Positions 1 to 6,635 of a stretch of 64,000 bases of DNA are shown one piece after another. A program made the position numbers and the translations under genes. The DNA is taken from the NCBI RefSeq assembly GCF_014042365.1, contig NZ_JACEZS010000003.1, positions 124,001-188,000 of the forward strand, read 5' to 3'. Below the pieces are notes generated by a model that was not told the origin of the DNA, did not search any database, and saw nothing but the letters and a program-made list of their open reading frames with translations. Origin of the DNA: Rugamonas fusca. GTDB lineage: Bacteria; Pseudomonadota; Gammaproteobacteria; Burkholderiales; Burkholderiaceae_D. Every line of letters begins with the position of its first letter. Position 1 is the first letter of the stretch.

Positions 1-1
1 G

Positions 2-82
2 GCCGTCAAGCCGCAGGTGCAGGCGTTCCGCGCCTGGCTGCTGGCCGAAATCGACAAATTCCGGCAGCAGCAGGGCGCTTGA
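2..82 (+). CDS. C-terminal end of a LysR-type transcriptional regulator (partial)
   Basis: Only the last 26 codons and a TGA stop are inside the window. The translated tail contains FRAWLLAEIDKF, which resembles the final helix of GcvA-like LysR regulators, where a phrase of the form F-x-x-W-L-x-x-E sits just before the end of the effector-binding domain. That resemblance is the only basis for the call, because the DNA-binding domain lies to the left of the window. It is convergent with the ybeD-like gene, whose stop codon begins directly after this one with no gap. It could be another protein ending in a similar amphipathic helix. Confidence 0.5.
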   Translation, partial: AVKPQVQAFRAWLLAEIDKFRQQQGA

Positions 83-373
83 TTACAGCACCACCTTGAC
101 CATGGGGTGGCCCGACAGTTCGGTGTACAACGCGTCGAGCTGTTCGCGGCTGGTGGCGCGCACCACCACCGTCAGGCCCATGTAATTGCCCTTGGCCGAG
201 GGACGCGCCTCCAGCTTGCCTTCGTGGAAAGTCGGATCGTGCTTCTGCACCACCTGCAGGATCGTGGTGGTGAACTCGACATGCGTCAAGCCCATCACCT
301 TGATCGGGAAGTCGCTCGGGTACTCGATGAGGGACTCCGAGGGAGGGATGTTGGGTGGGATCGTCGCTGCCAT
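83..373 (-). CDS. ybeD: YbeD/DUF493 family protein
   Basis: A 96-residue protein with the DUF493 pattern: an E-Y-P-S-D-F-P-I-K-V-M-G stretch near residue 20, followed by an alternating beta/alpha ferredoxin-like fold ending in VKVVL. E. coli YbeD is 87 residues, so the length fits. The family is small, cytosolic and of unclear function; in many betaproteobacteria it lies beside the lipoate genes lipB and lipA, but here no lip gene is adjacent. Several in-frame ATGs exist upstream. The start at 373 was chosen because GGA lies six bases before it and because it gives the family length; ATG at 379 is the main alternative. Confidence 0.8.
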   Translation of the reverse strand: MAATIPPNIPPSESLIEYPSDFPIKVMGLTHVEFTTTILQVVQKHDPTFHEGKLEARPSAKGNYMGLTVVVRATSREQLDALYTELSGHPMVKVVL

Positions 374-570
374 GGTCATTCCAATCAATGTAAAAAACGG
401 TCGCGCCAACGCGGCGCTCACCCGCATATTGTAGCCAATTCGGGAATTACCAGTGCCGGCTGTGGCCCGGCGGCTGCGGGCACGGGTGTCATTGCGTCCA
501 ATGAATGTAGCTTAATTACCCAAAAAATTGCATGCGCAAGAGCGCAATGAGACAGAAACCAAGGATAAAA

Positions 571-599
571 TTTCCAATCAGTGTTTACTTTACTACAAT
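571..599 (+). promoter_or_regulatory. Possible sigma-70 promoter for the GH13 gene
   Basis: TTTCCA at 571-576 and TACAAT at 594-599 are separated by 17 bp, giving a -10 close to consensus and a weak -35. The predicted start near 606 would leave a leader of about 70 bases before the GTG start at 676. The rest of the 374-675 gap shows no other clear signal. The call rests on pattern matching only. Confidence 0.3.
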
Positions 600-675
600 G
601 ATGTAGTTGAATTACACACTACCGTCGCACCGTACGGCGTTCAGACACCCGCCGAGCATCCCTGAAAGGAATACC

Positions 676-2295
676 GTGGACCTGCAATTTCGCGCCGACC
701 CGGCCATGCTGCCGTGCGCCGTCCCTGGCGGCGTGCGCTTTGTTTTCGATGCCGCGCCCGGCACCCGCAGTGTCGCCCTGGCCGGCACCTTCAACAGCTG
801 GGTGGGCGACGCCTGCATGCTGGAACCCGTGTCGCCCACGCGCTGGCAGGCCACGCTGCCCATACCGGCCGGGCGGCACCTCTACAAGCTCGTCATCGAC
901 GGCAAGGACTGGATCGCCGATCCCGCCAATCCCTGGATCTCGGAAGATGGCCAACACAACTCCTGCCTGACGGTCGATGCATCCGGCGCGGTGCTGATGC
1001 GTGAGCCGGGCCTGAGCGCCGCCGCACCCGGCCCGCTGCACGCGCGCGCGGCGCTGGCCAGCCCCGACTGGCTGCGCGACGGCGTGATCTACCAGTTGTC
1101 CGTGCCTGCCTTCGGCGGCGACTTCGATGGCGTGCGCGCCAGGCTAGGCTACCTGAGCGAGCTGGGCGCCGACATCCTGTGGATCATGCCAGTCCATCCC
1201 ATCGGCATCGAAGGGCGGCGCGGCACGCGGGGCGACCCGTACGCGGTGCGCGATTTCGACGCCATCGATCCCGCCCTGGGCGACGCCGCCTCCCTGCGCG
1301 CGCTGGTGGACGCGGCCCACGCGCGCGGCATGCGCGTGATCCTGGACTGGACGCTCAACCGCAGCAGCGTGGACCACCCGTTCACGCGCACCCATCCCCA
1401 CTGGTACACGCGGCGCGCCGACGGCAGCATCTATTACGCCGTCCCCGAGCGCGGTTACTTCGCCGGTTTCGACTTCGCCGACCGCGCCCTGCGGCACTAC
1501 CTGATCGACAGCATGCGCGGCTGGATCGAACGCTACGGCTTCGATGGCTTGCGCTTCGACGACTCCGACATCACCCCCTGTGATTTCCTCGATGAGATCC
1601 GCGCGGCGCTGGCGGCGCTGCGGCCTGACATCGCCCTGATTTCCCAGTCCTACGATGAATTCCACCACCTGGCCGCCTGCGACCTGACCTACGAAGGCGG
1701 CACGCGTGAGATGTTGCGCCGCTGCGCCCACGGCGAGGCGGACGGCGCCGCCTTCGCCCGCTACTGGAACGAGTCCACCTACAGCTTCCCGCGCGGGGCC
1801 TTGCGCATGCGCTGGCTGGAAGACAAGGAGCAAGGGCGCGCCTCCGCCTTCCTGGGCCGCGCCGCCCATGGCCCGGCCGCCACCGTGATGCTGGCCATGG
1901 ACGGGGTGCCGCACCTGCTGATGGGCCAGGAATTCGACGAACCGAGCTGGACTGGCTGGCCAGTGCTGTTCGACCCCTACCAGCTCAACTGGCAGTGCTT
2001 CGATGGCGCGCTGTACGCGCATTACCAGGCCCTGATCGGCCTGCGCCGCCGCCACGCCGCCCTGCGCGCCGGCGCGACGGCGTTCCTGGACCACTTGCCA
2101 CCCGGCGTCATCGGCTTTACCCGCGATGACGGCTGCGAGCGCATCGTGGTGCTGGCCAATCTGTCGTCCACGGCGGTGACGCTCGGGGCCGGGTTCACGC
2201 GCGTGGCGACGCTCTACGCGTCAGGCTGGCACCAAGAAGACGCCAGGCTGGGGCCGTATGGCTGGATGATGGGCAGCAGCGACGACCTGCCTTGA
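676..2295 (+). CDS. CBM48 plus GH13 alpha-amylase-family protein with altered catalytic residues
   Basis: A 539-residue protein. Residues about 15-100 form an AMPK/CBM48-type glycogen-binding domain (VALAGTFNSW, then a typical G-x-W-x-A-T-L-P-I-P-x-G strand pair). Residues about 115-480 form a GH13 barrel (DGVIYQLSVPAFGGDFDGV, GARG-like helix, GFDGLRFD, GVPHLLMGQE). The nucleophile Asp295 is kept. However, the region I His is Arg229, the expected acid/base Glu of region III is Gln324 (L-I-S-Q-S), and the region IV His-Asp pair is Lys384-Glu385. It may therefore bind but not cleave alpha-glucans. GTG at 676 was chosen because AAAGGA lies just upstream and because the protein then begins at the CBM; an ATG at 607 has no ribosome site. 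No signal peptide is seen. It stands alone, not in a glycogen operon. Confidence 0.8.
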   Translation: MDLQFRADPAMLPCAVPGGVRFVFDAAPGTRSVALAGTFNSWVGDACMLEPVSPTRWQATLPIPAGRHLYKLVIDGKDWIADPANPWISEDGQHNSCLTVDASGAVLMREPGLSAAAPGPLHARAALASPDWLRDGVIYQLSVPAFGGDFDGVRARLGYLSELGADILWIMPVHPIGIEGRRGTRGDPYAVRDFDAIDPALGDAASLRALVDAAHARGMRVILDWTLNRSSVDHPFTRTHPHWYTRRADGSIYYAVPERGYFAGFDFADRALRHYLIDSMRGWIERYGFDGLRFDDSDITPCDFLDEIRAALAALRPDIALISQSYDEFHHLAACDLTYEGGTREMLRRCAHGEADGAAFARYWNESTYSFPRGALRMRWLEDKEQGRASAFLGRAAHGPAATVMLAMDGVPHLLMGQEFDEPSWTGWPVLFDPYQLNWQCFDGALYAHYQALIGLRRRHAALRAGATAFLDHLPPGVIGFTRDDGCERIVVLANLSSTAVTLGAGFTRVATLYASGWHQEDARLGPYGWMMGSSDDLP

Positions 2296-2314
2296 GCGCG
2301 CCGATGCCGCGCAC

Positions 2315-2343
2315 AAAAAAAAGCCAGCTGGAGAAGCTGGCTT
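2315..2343 (-). terminator. Rho-independent terminator on the minus strand
   Basis: AAGCCAGCT at 2321-2329 and AGCTGGCTT at 2335-2343 form a perfect 9-bp stem with a 5-base loop. Read on the minus strand, the stem is followed by a run of six or more T. On the plus strand it is followed by A, so it would not terminate the GH13 gene. It ends either the FecR-like transcript, whose stop is 250 bp away, or the small RNA proposed here. Confidence 0.7.
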
Positions 2344-2466
2344 AAAAAACTATTCTCACTGTCTTGAAAATAGTCGGGATAGACTCGGTACGATCCCGAC
2401 GATCTGGCGTTGCGGGAGTATGCTCCCTGTCGTGCCGCGCTGTCGCCGTTGTTGCCTAAAACGCAT
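2315..2466 (-). ncRNA. Candidate intergenic small RNA
   Basis: Read on the minus strand, the gap between the GH13 gene and the FecR-like gene has an AT-rich promoter-like block (TATATACAGTAT, around 2467-2478). It then has a GGGA...TCCC hairpin near 2412-2425, a perfect 8-bp hairpin GTCGGGAT/ATCCCGAC (2373-2380 with 2393-2400), and the terminator at 2315-2343. The order promoter, hairpins, terminator within about 150 bases is what an independent small RNA looks like. The alternative is a structured 3' untranslated region of the FecR-like gene. No similarity to a known RNA family was recognised. Confidence 0.35.
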
Positions 2467-2589
2467 ACTGTATATAAAAGTAATGTTTTTAGCTACAACT
2501 TTGTGATGAACGGCAACATTTGTGGCCTGAACGGCCAATTTTCGCGACTGAAATGCAGGATAGGCCCGTGATGGCGGCCTGGCGCCCCG

Positions 2590-4611
2590 TCAGCGCTCCA
2601 CCTGGTGGCCACGCTTCTCGCGCTCTTCATCACGGCGCCTGTCGTTCTCGTTGGCCGGATGACCGCCGCCCGGATGCGCCTGCTCGCGCTGCTGGGGCTG
2701 CGCCTGCGGCGTGGCTTGCGGCTGCGCCGCGGGCCGGGCCGGTACCTGGAATGGCTGCGGCTGGGATGGCGCTTGCTGCTGGGGGACCACCACACGCTGG
2801 GGTGGCGGCTGGAGCGGCGGCTGCTGGGGCGGCGCCTGGACCGGCTGGGCGACGGGGCGCGATGGTTCGCCTTCCGGCCGGATCTGCCGCCGGCCATCTT
2901 CATAGCGCACGCCACGCTCGCCGCGCTCGAACCGCTCCCGGCTACGATCATCCTGCGCCGGCTGCTGGGTGCCGCGCGGCTCGATCAGGCGGCCCGGCGG
3001 CTGCGTGGTCAAGGGCTGGACTGGCTGCTGGTTCTGCAACTGCTGCTGTTGACGCTGGCGCCGTTGCTGTTCCTCGAACTGCTGGCGTTGCTGTTCGTCC
3101 TGGCGCTGCCGTTGCTGCAATTGCTGTTGTTGCTGTTGTTGCTGTTGCAATAACTGCTGCTGTTGTTGTTGCTGCAACTGCTGCCGGGACGCCGGCTGCG
3201 ACGGTTGCGGGTACGATGGGCGCACCGGCACTGTCGGCACCTGTCCCGGTAGGGTGTTCTGCGGCAGGCGCTGCTGCGGCTGCACGGCCTGGCCCTGCGG
3301 CGCATAGGCGGCGCCGCCGCGCTCGGGCCGCCGGTCATCGCCGTCGAAGCGGCGCCGGTCATAGGCATGCGTTGGTGCGGCCGGGGCGGGGGCCGCCACC
3401 AGCGGCGCCGTGCGCACCACGGCCGGCGGCAGGATCACTTGCGGGCCGGCGTGCACCGGCACCACGTGGCCCGCATCGAAGCGGTCGCGCGGCACCACGG
3501 TCACGCCTTCGTGGGGGCCATCGCGGCGCTCAGCCGGGCGGCCATTGTGGGTCCACACGAGACGCCGCTCGTGCTCGGGCGACAAATGGAATGGCGGCGC
3601 GTATGCCTCATGGGGCGCCAGCGGATACCAGCCCAGGCCCGGTCCCCGGCGGCCATCGCGGTGCGACGCTTGCAGCCGGTCGCCGCCCACCCAGCCCACC
3701 AGCGCCGGCGCCCACGCGGGCCGGCCCACGTAGCGCCCCGGCGCCCAGCACCAGCGGCGGTTGACCATCACCCAGCGGCCGTAGTGCGATGGCGCGTAAC
3801 CCCAGGGCGCGTTGTCGACCCAGGTCCAGCCGAAGGTCACCATCCAGATCCATTGGCCGTCACGGTAGGGCGCCCAGTCGGTGGCCACCACGCGCGGCGT
3901 CCACAAGGGGCCATAATCGGGACTGTCGGTCCAGCTGCCGTAGCGGTCCAGCTCCTCGTAGCCGGTCACTTCACTGGGCACGTAGCGGCTGGCGATCGAC
4001 GTTTCGTACTGGCGGTCGCGCAGCTCGGCCCAGCTGTCGAAGCCATCGCGCAAGGCGGCGCCGGTGCGCACGTCATCACTGCTCACTTCACCGCGGTAGC
4101 CGGCCCGCACCACCAGCTGGCTGCCGGCGCCGTCCACCCGCGCCACGCCGGCCAGCACGTTGACGACGGTGGTGTCGGGCAGGCGCTCAGCGTCCACCCG
4201 CACCGTGCCCGGTTCCACCATCGTCACGCGCGCTTGCGGGGTGGTCAATTCGAAATCGCGCAGCAGGCTGCCATCGCGCAGGTGCACGCTGGCGCTGCCG
4301 TAGTTCAGGCGCAGGCGCACGTTGTCATCGTCCAGCTGCACCACCTCCAGGTCGGTATCGCCATCGAGCCGGATGGCGGCCGGCCCCACGCGGAATTCGC
4401 CGCGCGCGCCGCTGGCCGTGCTCAGGTGGTCGCCCGTGGTCACCGGCCAGTTCAGCATGGCGTCGGCCGGGTCGCCTTCGCCCACCACCGTCACCTGGCC
4501 TTCGACGCTGGAGATGCGGCCCACCCGGCCCGGAATATCGTCGGCCAGCGCGGGCAGAGTCCAGGCCAGCAACGCGGCGAGGACGGCGGAGGTGAGGGTG
4601 CTGCGGCTCAT
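2590..4611 (-). CDS. FecR-domain, DUF6600-like secreted protein with polyglutamine region
   Basis: A 673-residue protein. Residues 1-23 are a Sec signal peptide ending ALA-DD. Residues about 28-190 resemble a FecR-type beta domain (GRVGRISSVEGQVTV, then G-x-x-L-x-T). Residues about 215-330 are rich in W, Y and G, with repeated W-x-P/W-x-W phrases (SWTDSPDYGPLWTPRV, WAPYRDGQWIW) as in DUF6600 proteins. From about residue 430 the chain is low complexity: long glutamine runs, then P/Q/R-rich sequence to the end. The role is unknown; an envelope or extracellular location is inferred from the signal peptide. Not a TonB-linked FecR: no cytoplasmic anti-sigma part and no fecI neighbour. The glutamine tract is encoded by CAG/CAA triplets around 3105-3185. 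Confidence 0.75.
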   Translation of the reverse strand: MSRSTLTSAVLAALLAWTLPALADDIPGRVGRISSVEGQVTVVGEGDPADAMLNWPVTTGDHLSTASGARGEFRVGPAAIRLDGDTDLEVVQLDDDNVRLRLNYGSASVHLRDGSLLRDFELTTPQARVTMVEPGTVRVDAERLPDTTVVNVLAGVARVDGAGSQLVVRAGYRGEVSSDDVRTGAALRDGFDSWAELRDRQYETSIASRYVPSEVTGYEELDRYGSWTDSPDYGPLWTPRVVATDWAPYRDGQWIWMVTFGWTWVDNAPWGYAPSHYGRWVMVNRRWCWAPGRYVGRPAWAPALVGWVGGDRLQASHRDGRRGPGLGWYPLAPHEAYAPPFHLSPEHERRLVWTHNGRPAERRDGPHEGVTVVPRDRFDAGHVVPVHAGPQVILPPAVVRTAPLVAAPAPAAPTHAYDRRRFDGDDRRPERGGAAYAPQGQAVQPQQRLPQNTLPGQVPTVPVRPSYPQPSQPASRQQLQQQQQQQLLQQQQQQQQQLQQRQRQDEQQRQQFEEQQRRQRQQQQLQNQQPVQPLTTQPPGRLIEPRGTQQPAQDDRSRERFERGERGVRYEDGRRQIRPEGEPSRPVAQPVQAPPQQPPLQPPPQRVVVPQQQAPSQPQPFQVPARPAAQPQATPQAQPQQREQAHPGGGHPANENDRRRDEEREKRGHQVER

Positions 4612-4741
4612 GGCGGCGCTCCTAAGCGTATGGCCGCCGGCGTGGGGACGGCCCTGTTTATCGTTGTCTATTTAACGCTGCACAGCAAGTGAGGACGACC
4701 GGGGTTACAAATCCTTGCACATTCGGGCGCCCAGTCGACGC

Positions 4742-5392
4742 TCATGCCGTCGCCGCCGCGCCCCGCTTGACGAAGAACAGCGCCGTGCCAACGGCCATCA
4801 GCAGGCCGCCGAAGAAGCGGTTCTGCTTGCGCACGGCGCGCGGGTCGCGGAAGAAACGCTGCATGGACGAGGCCAGGAAGGCATAGCTGTGCATCACGAT
4901 CAGGTCGATGGTGCACATGGTGGCGGCCAGGATCAGCAACTGCGGCAGCACGGGCGCACCGCGCGCGATGAACTGCGGCAGCACGGCCACCATGAAGATG
5001 ATGCCCTTGGGATTGGTGGCATTGGTCAGGAACCCGGTCAGCACGCGCCTGCGCAGCGAGGGCGCCATGGCCACCGCCTGCGCCGCCACGGCGTTGCCGT
5101 CCACGCTGACCCTGGCGCGCCACTGGCCCAGGCCCAGGTAAATCAGGTACAGCGCGCCCACCGTCTTGACCACGTTGAACGCGAGTTCCGACGCCAGCAA
5201 CAGCGAGCCCACGCCGGCGCCGGCGATGAACAACACCAGCAGCAACCCGGCCTGCAGGCCCAGGATGGTGCCGCTGGTCTTGCGCACGCCATAGGACAGC
5301 CCGTGCGACATCGACAACACGGCGCCCGACCCCGGTGAAATGGCGATAATGGTGGCGGCGATGACAAACGTGATCCAGGTGGCAAAGCTCAT
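4742..5392 (-). CDS. LysE/RhtB-family amino acid exporter
   Basis: A 216-residue inner-membrane protein with about six hydrophobic segments. It starts MSFATWITFVIAATIIAISPGSG: the P-G-S/P-x motif after the first helix is typical of the LysE/RhtB superfamily, as is the G-x-x-G-x-x-x-G segment following the first loop (GVRKTSGTILGLQAG). Family members export lysine, homoserine, threonine or related amino acids; the substrate cannot be told from sequence. The start at 5392 was chosen because GGAAC lies upstream and the protein then begins with the first membrane helix, as is usual. It stands alone, 130 bp downstream (in its own direction) of nothing else co-directional, and diverges from the DUF808 gene. 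Confidence 0.85.
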   Translation of the reverse strand: MSFATWITFVIAATIIAISPGSGAVLSMSHGLSYGVRKTSGTILGLQAGLLLVLFIAGAGVGSLLLASELAFNVVKTVGALYLIYLGLGQWRARVSVDGNAVAAQAVAMAPSLRRRVLTGFLTNATNPKGIIFMVAVLPQFIARGAPVLPQLLILAATMCTIDLIVMHSYAFLASSMQRFFRDPRAVRKQNRFFGGLLMAVGTALFFVKRGAAATA

Positions 5393-5523
5393 GGCGGTGT
5401 TCCGTTCAAGATGCGGGTGCGGCGGCGACACGCCGCGCGGTAACGGCCATTGTAGCGGCTCTGGCCCGCCGCCGCCCGCGCCGGCTGAGGTAAGATTGCC
5501 AGACTTTCATCCCGGAGCCCAAT

Positions 5524-5568
5524 ATGCACCACACCATCCTTATCTCCCGCCCGATGGAGGGCCGCTGA
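5524..5568 (+). CDS. Possible 14-codon leader peptide upstream of the DUF808 gene
   Basis: ATG at 5524 is preceded by CGGAG at the proper spacing and opens a short frame, MHHTILISRPMEGR, that stops one base before the ATG of the DUF808 gene. The GGAG serving the downstream gene lies inside this small frame. Such an arrangement would couple translation of the two. There is no homologue I recognise, so it may be chance. Confidence 0.25.
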   Translation: MHHTILISRPMEGR

Positions 5569-5569
5569 G

Positions 5570-6505
5570 ATGGCCGGCGCCAGCCTGCTGGCCCTGATCG
5601 ACGACATCGCGGCCATCCTCGACGACGTGGCCCTGATGAGCAAGGTGGCCGCCAAGAAGACGGCCGGCGTGCTCGGCGACGACCTGGCCCTGAACGCCCA
5701 GCAGGTCGCCGGCGTGCAGGCCGAGCGCGAACTGCCCGTGGTCTGGGCCGTGGCGCGCGGCTCGCTGCGCAACAAGGCCATCCTGGTGCCGGCCGCGCTG
5801 GCCATCAGCGCGCTGGCGCCGTGGGCCGTCACCCCGCTGCTGATGGCCGGCGGCGCCTACCTGTGCTACGAAGGTTTCGAAAAGCTGGCCCACAGTTATC
5901 TGCACCGGACCGAACATGCGCAGCACCTCGATCAACTGGCTGACGCCGTGGCCGATCCCGCCGTCGACCTGGTGGCGCTCGAGCGCGACAAGATCGCCGG
6001 CGCCGTGCGCACCGACTTCATCCTGTCGGCCGAGATCATCGTGATCGCGCTGGGCACGGTGGCCGGCGCCCCGTTCGGCCAGCAGGTGGCGGTGCTGGCC
6101 GGCGTGGCCATGCTGATGACGGTGGGTGTGTACGGCCTGGTGGCGGCCATCGTCAAGCTCGACGACGCCGGCCTGTACCTGCGCCGGCGCGGCGGCGCGA
6201 TCCTGCAGGCGCTGGGCGGCCTGCTGCTGGCGGCCGCGCCCCGGCTGATGAAGCTGCTGTCCGTGGCCGGCACGGTGGCCATGTTCATGGTGGGCGGCGG
6301 CATCCTGTTGCACGGCGTACCGGGCAGCCATGCGCTGCTGGAGGCGGCCGCCCGCGCGGCCGGCCTGGTGCCTGCGGTTGGGGCCGTGCTGGCGCCCGTC
6401 ACCCCCAGCGTGCTGAACGCCGTCGCCGGGCTGCTGGCCGGCGCCGCCGCGCTGGCCGTGGCCGGGCTGGCCGGCCGCCTGCGCCGCCTGTTACCGGGCC
6501 GCTGA
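5570..6505 (+). CDS. DUF808 family membrane protein (YedI-like)
   Basis: A 311-residue protein matching the DUF808/YedI family along its length. It has the N-terminal MAGASLLALIDDIAAILDDV, a K-x-A-x-K-K-T-A-G-V-x-G-D-D-L-A-x-N stretch, W-x-V-A-x-G-S-x-x-N-K at about 60-70, and several hydrophobic segments between residues 75 and 300, including GGGILLHGVPG near 245. It is predicted to sit in the inner membrane; its biochemical role is not established. GGAG lies ten bases upstream of the start. A tiny open frame ends immediately before it. Confidence 0.85.
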   Translation: MAGASLLALIDDIAAILDDVALMSKVAAKKTAGVLGDDLALNAQQVAGVQAERELPVVWAVARGSLRNKAILVPAALAISALAPWAVTPLLMAGGAYLCYEGFEKLAHSYLHRTEHAQHLDQLADAVADPAVDLVALERDKIAGAVRTDFILSAEIIVIALGTVAGAPFGQQVAVLAGVAMLMTVGVYGLVAAIVKLDDAGLYLRRRGGAILQALGGLLLAAAPRLMKLLSVAGTVAMFMVGGGILLHGVPGSHALLEAAARAAGLVPAVGAVLAPVTPSVLNAVAGLLAGAAALAVAGLAGRLRRLLPGR

Positions 6506-6635
6506 GCGGCGCCGCCGCCGCGGGCGGAACTCGCGTCCGGCGCCGGAGTCCAAGCAGGGGAAGGCGGCTGGCGCGCGCAGGCCCGTGCGCGTCATGGCCG
6601 CGCCACGCCATGCCCGCCGGCGACAGGAGTACGCG

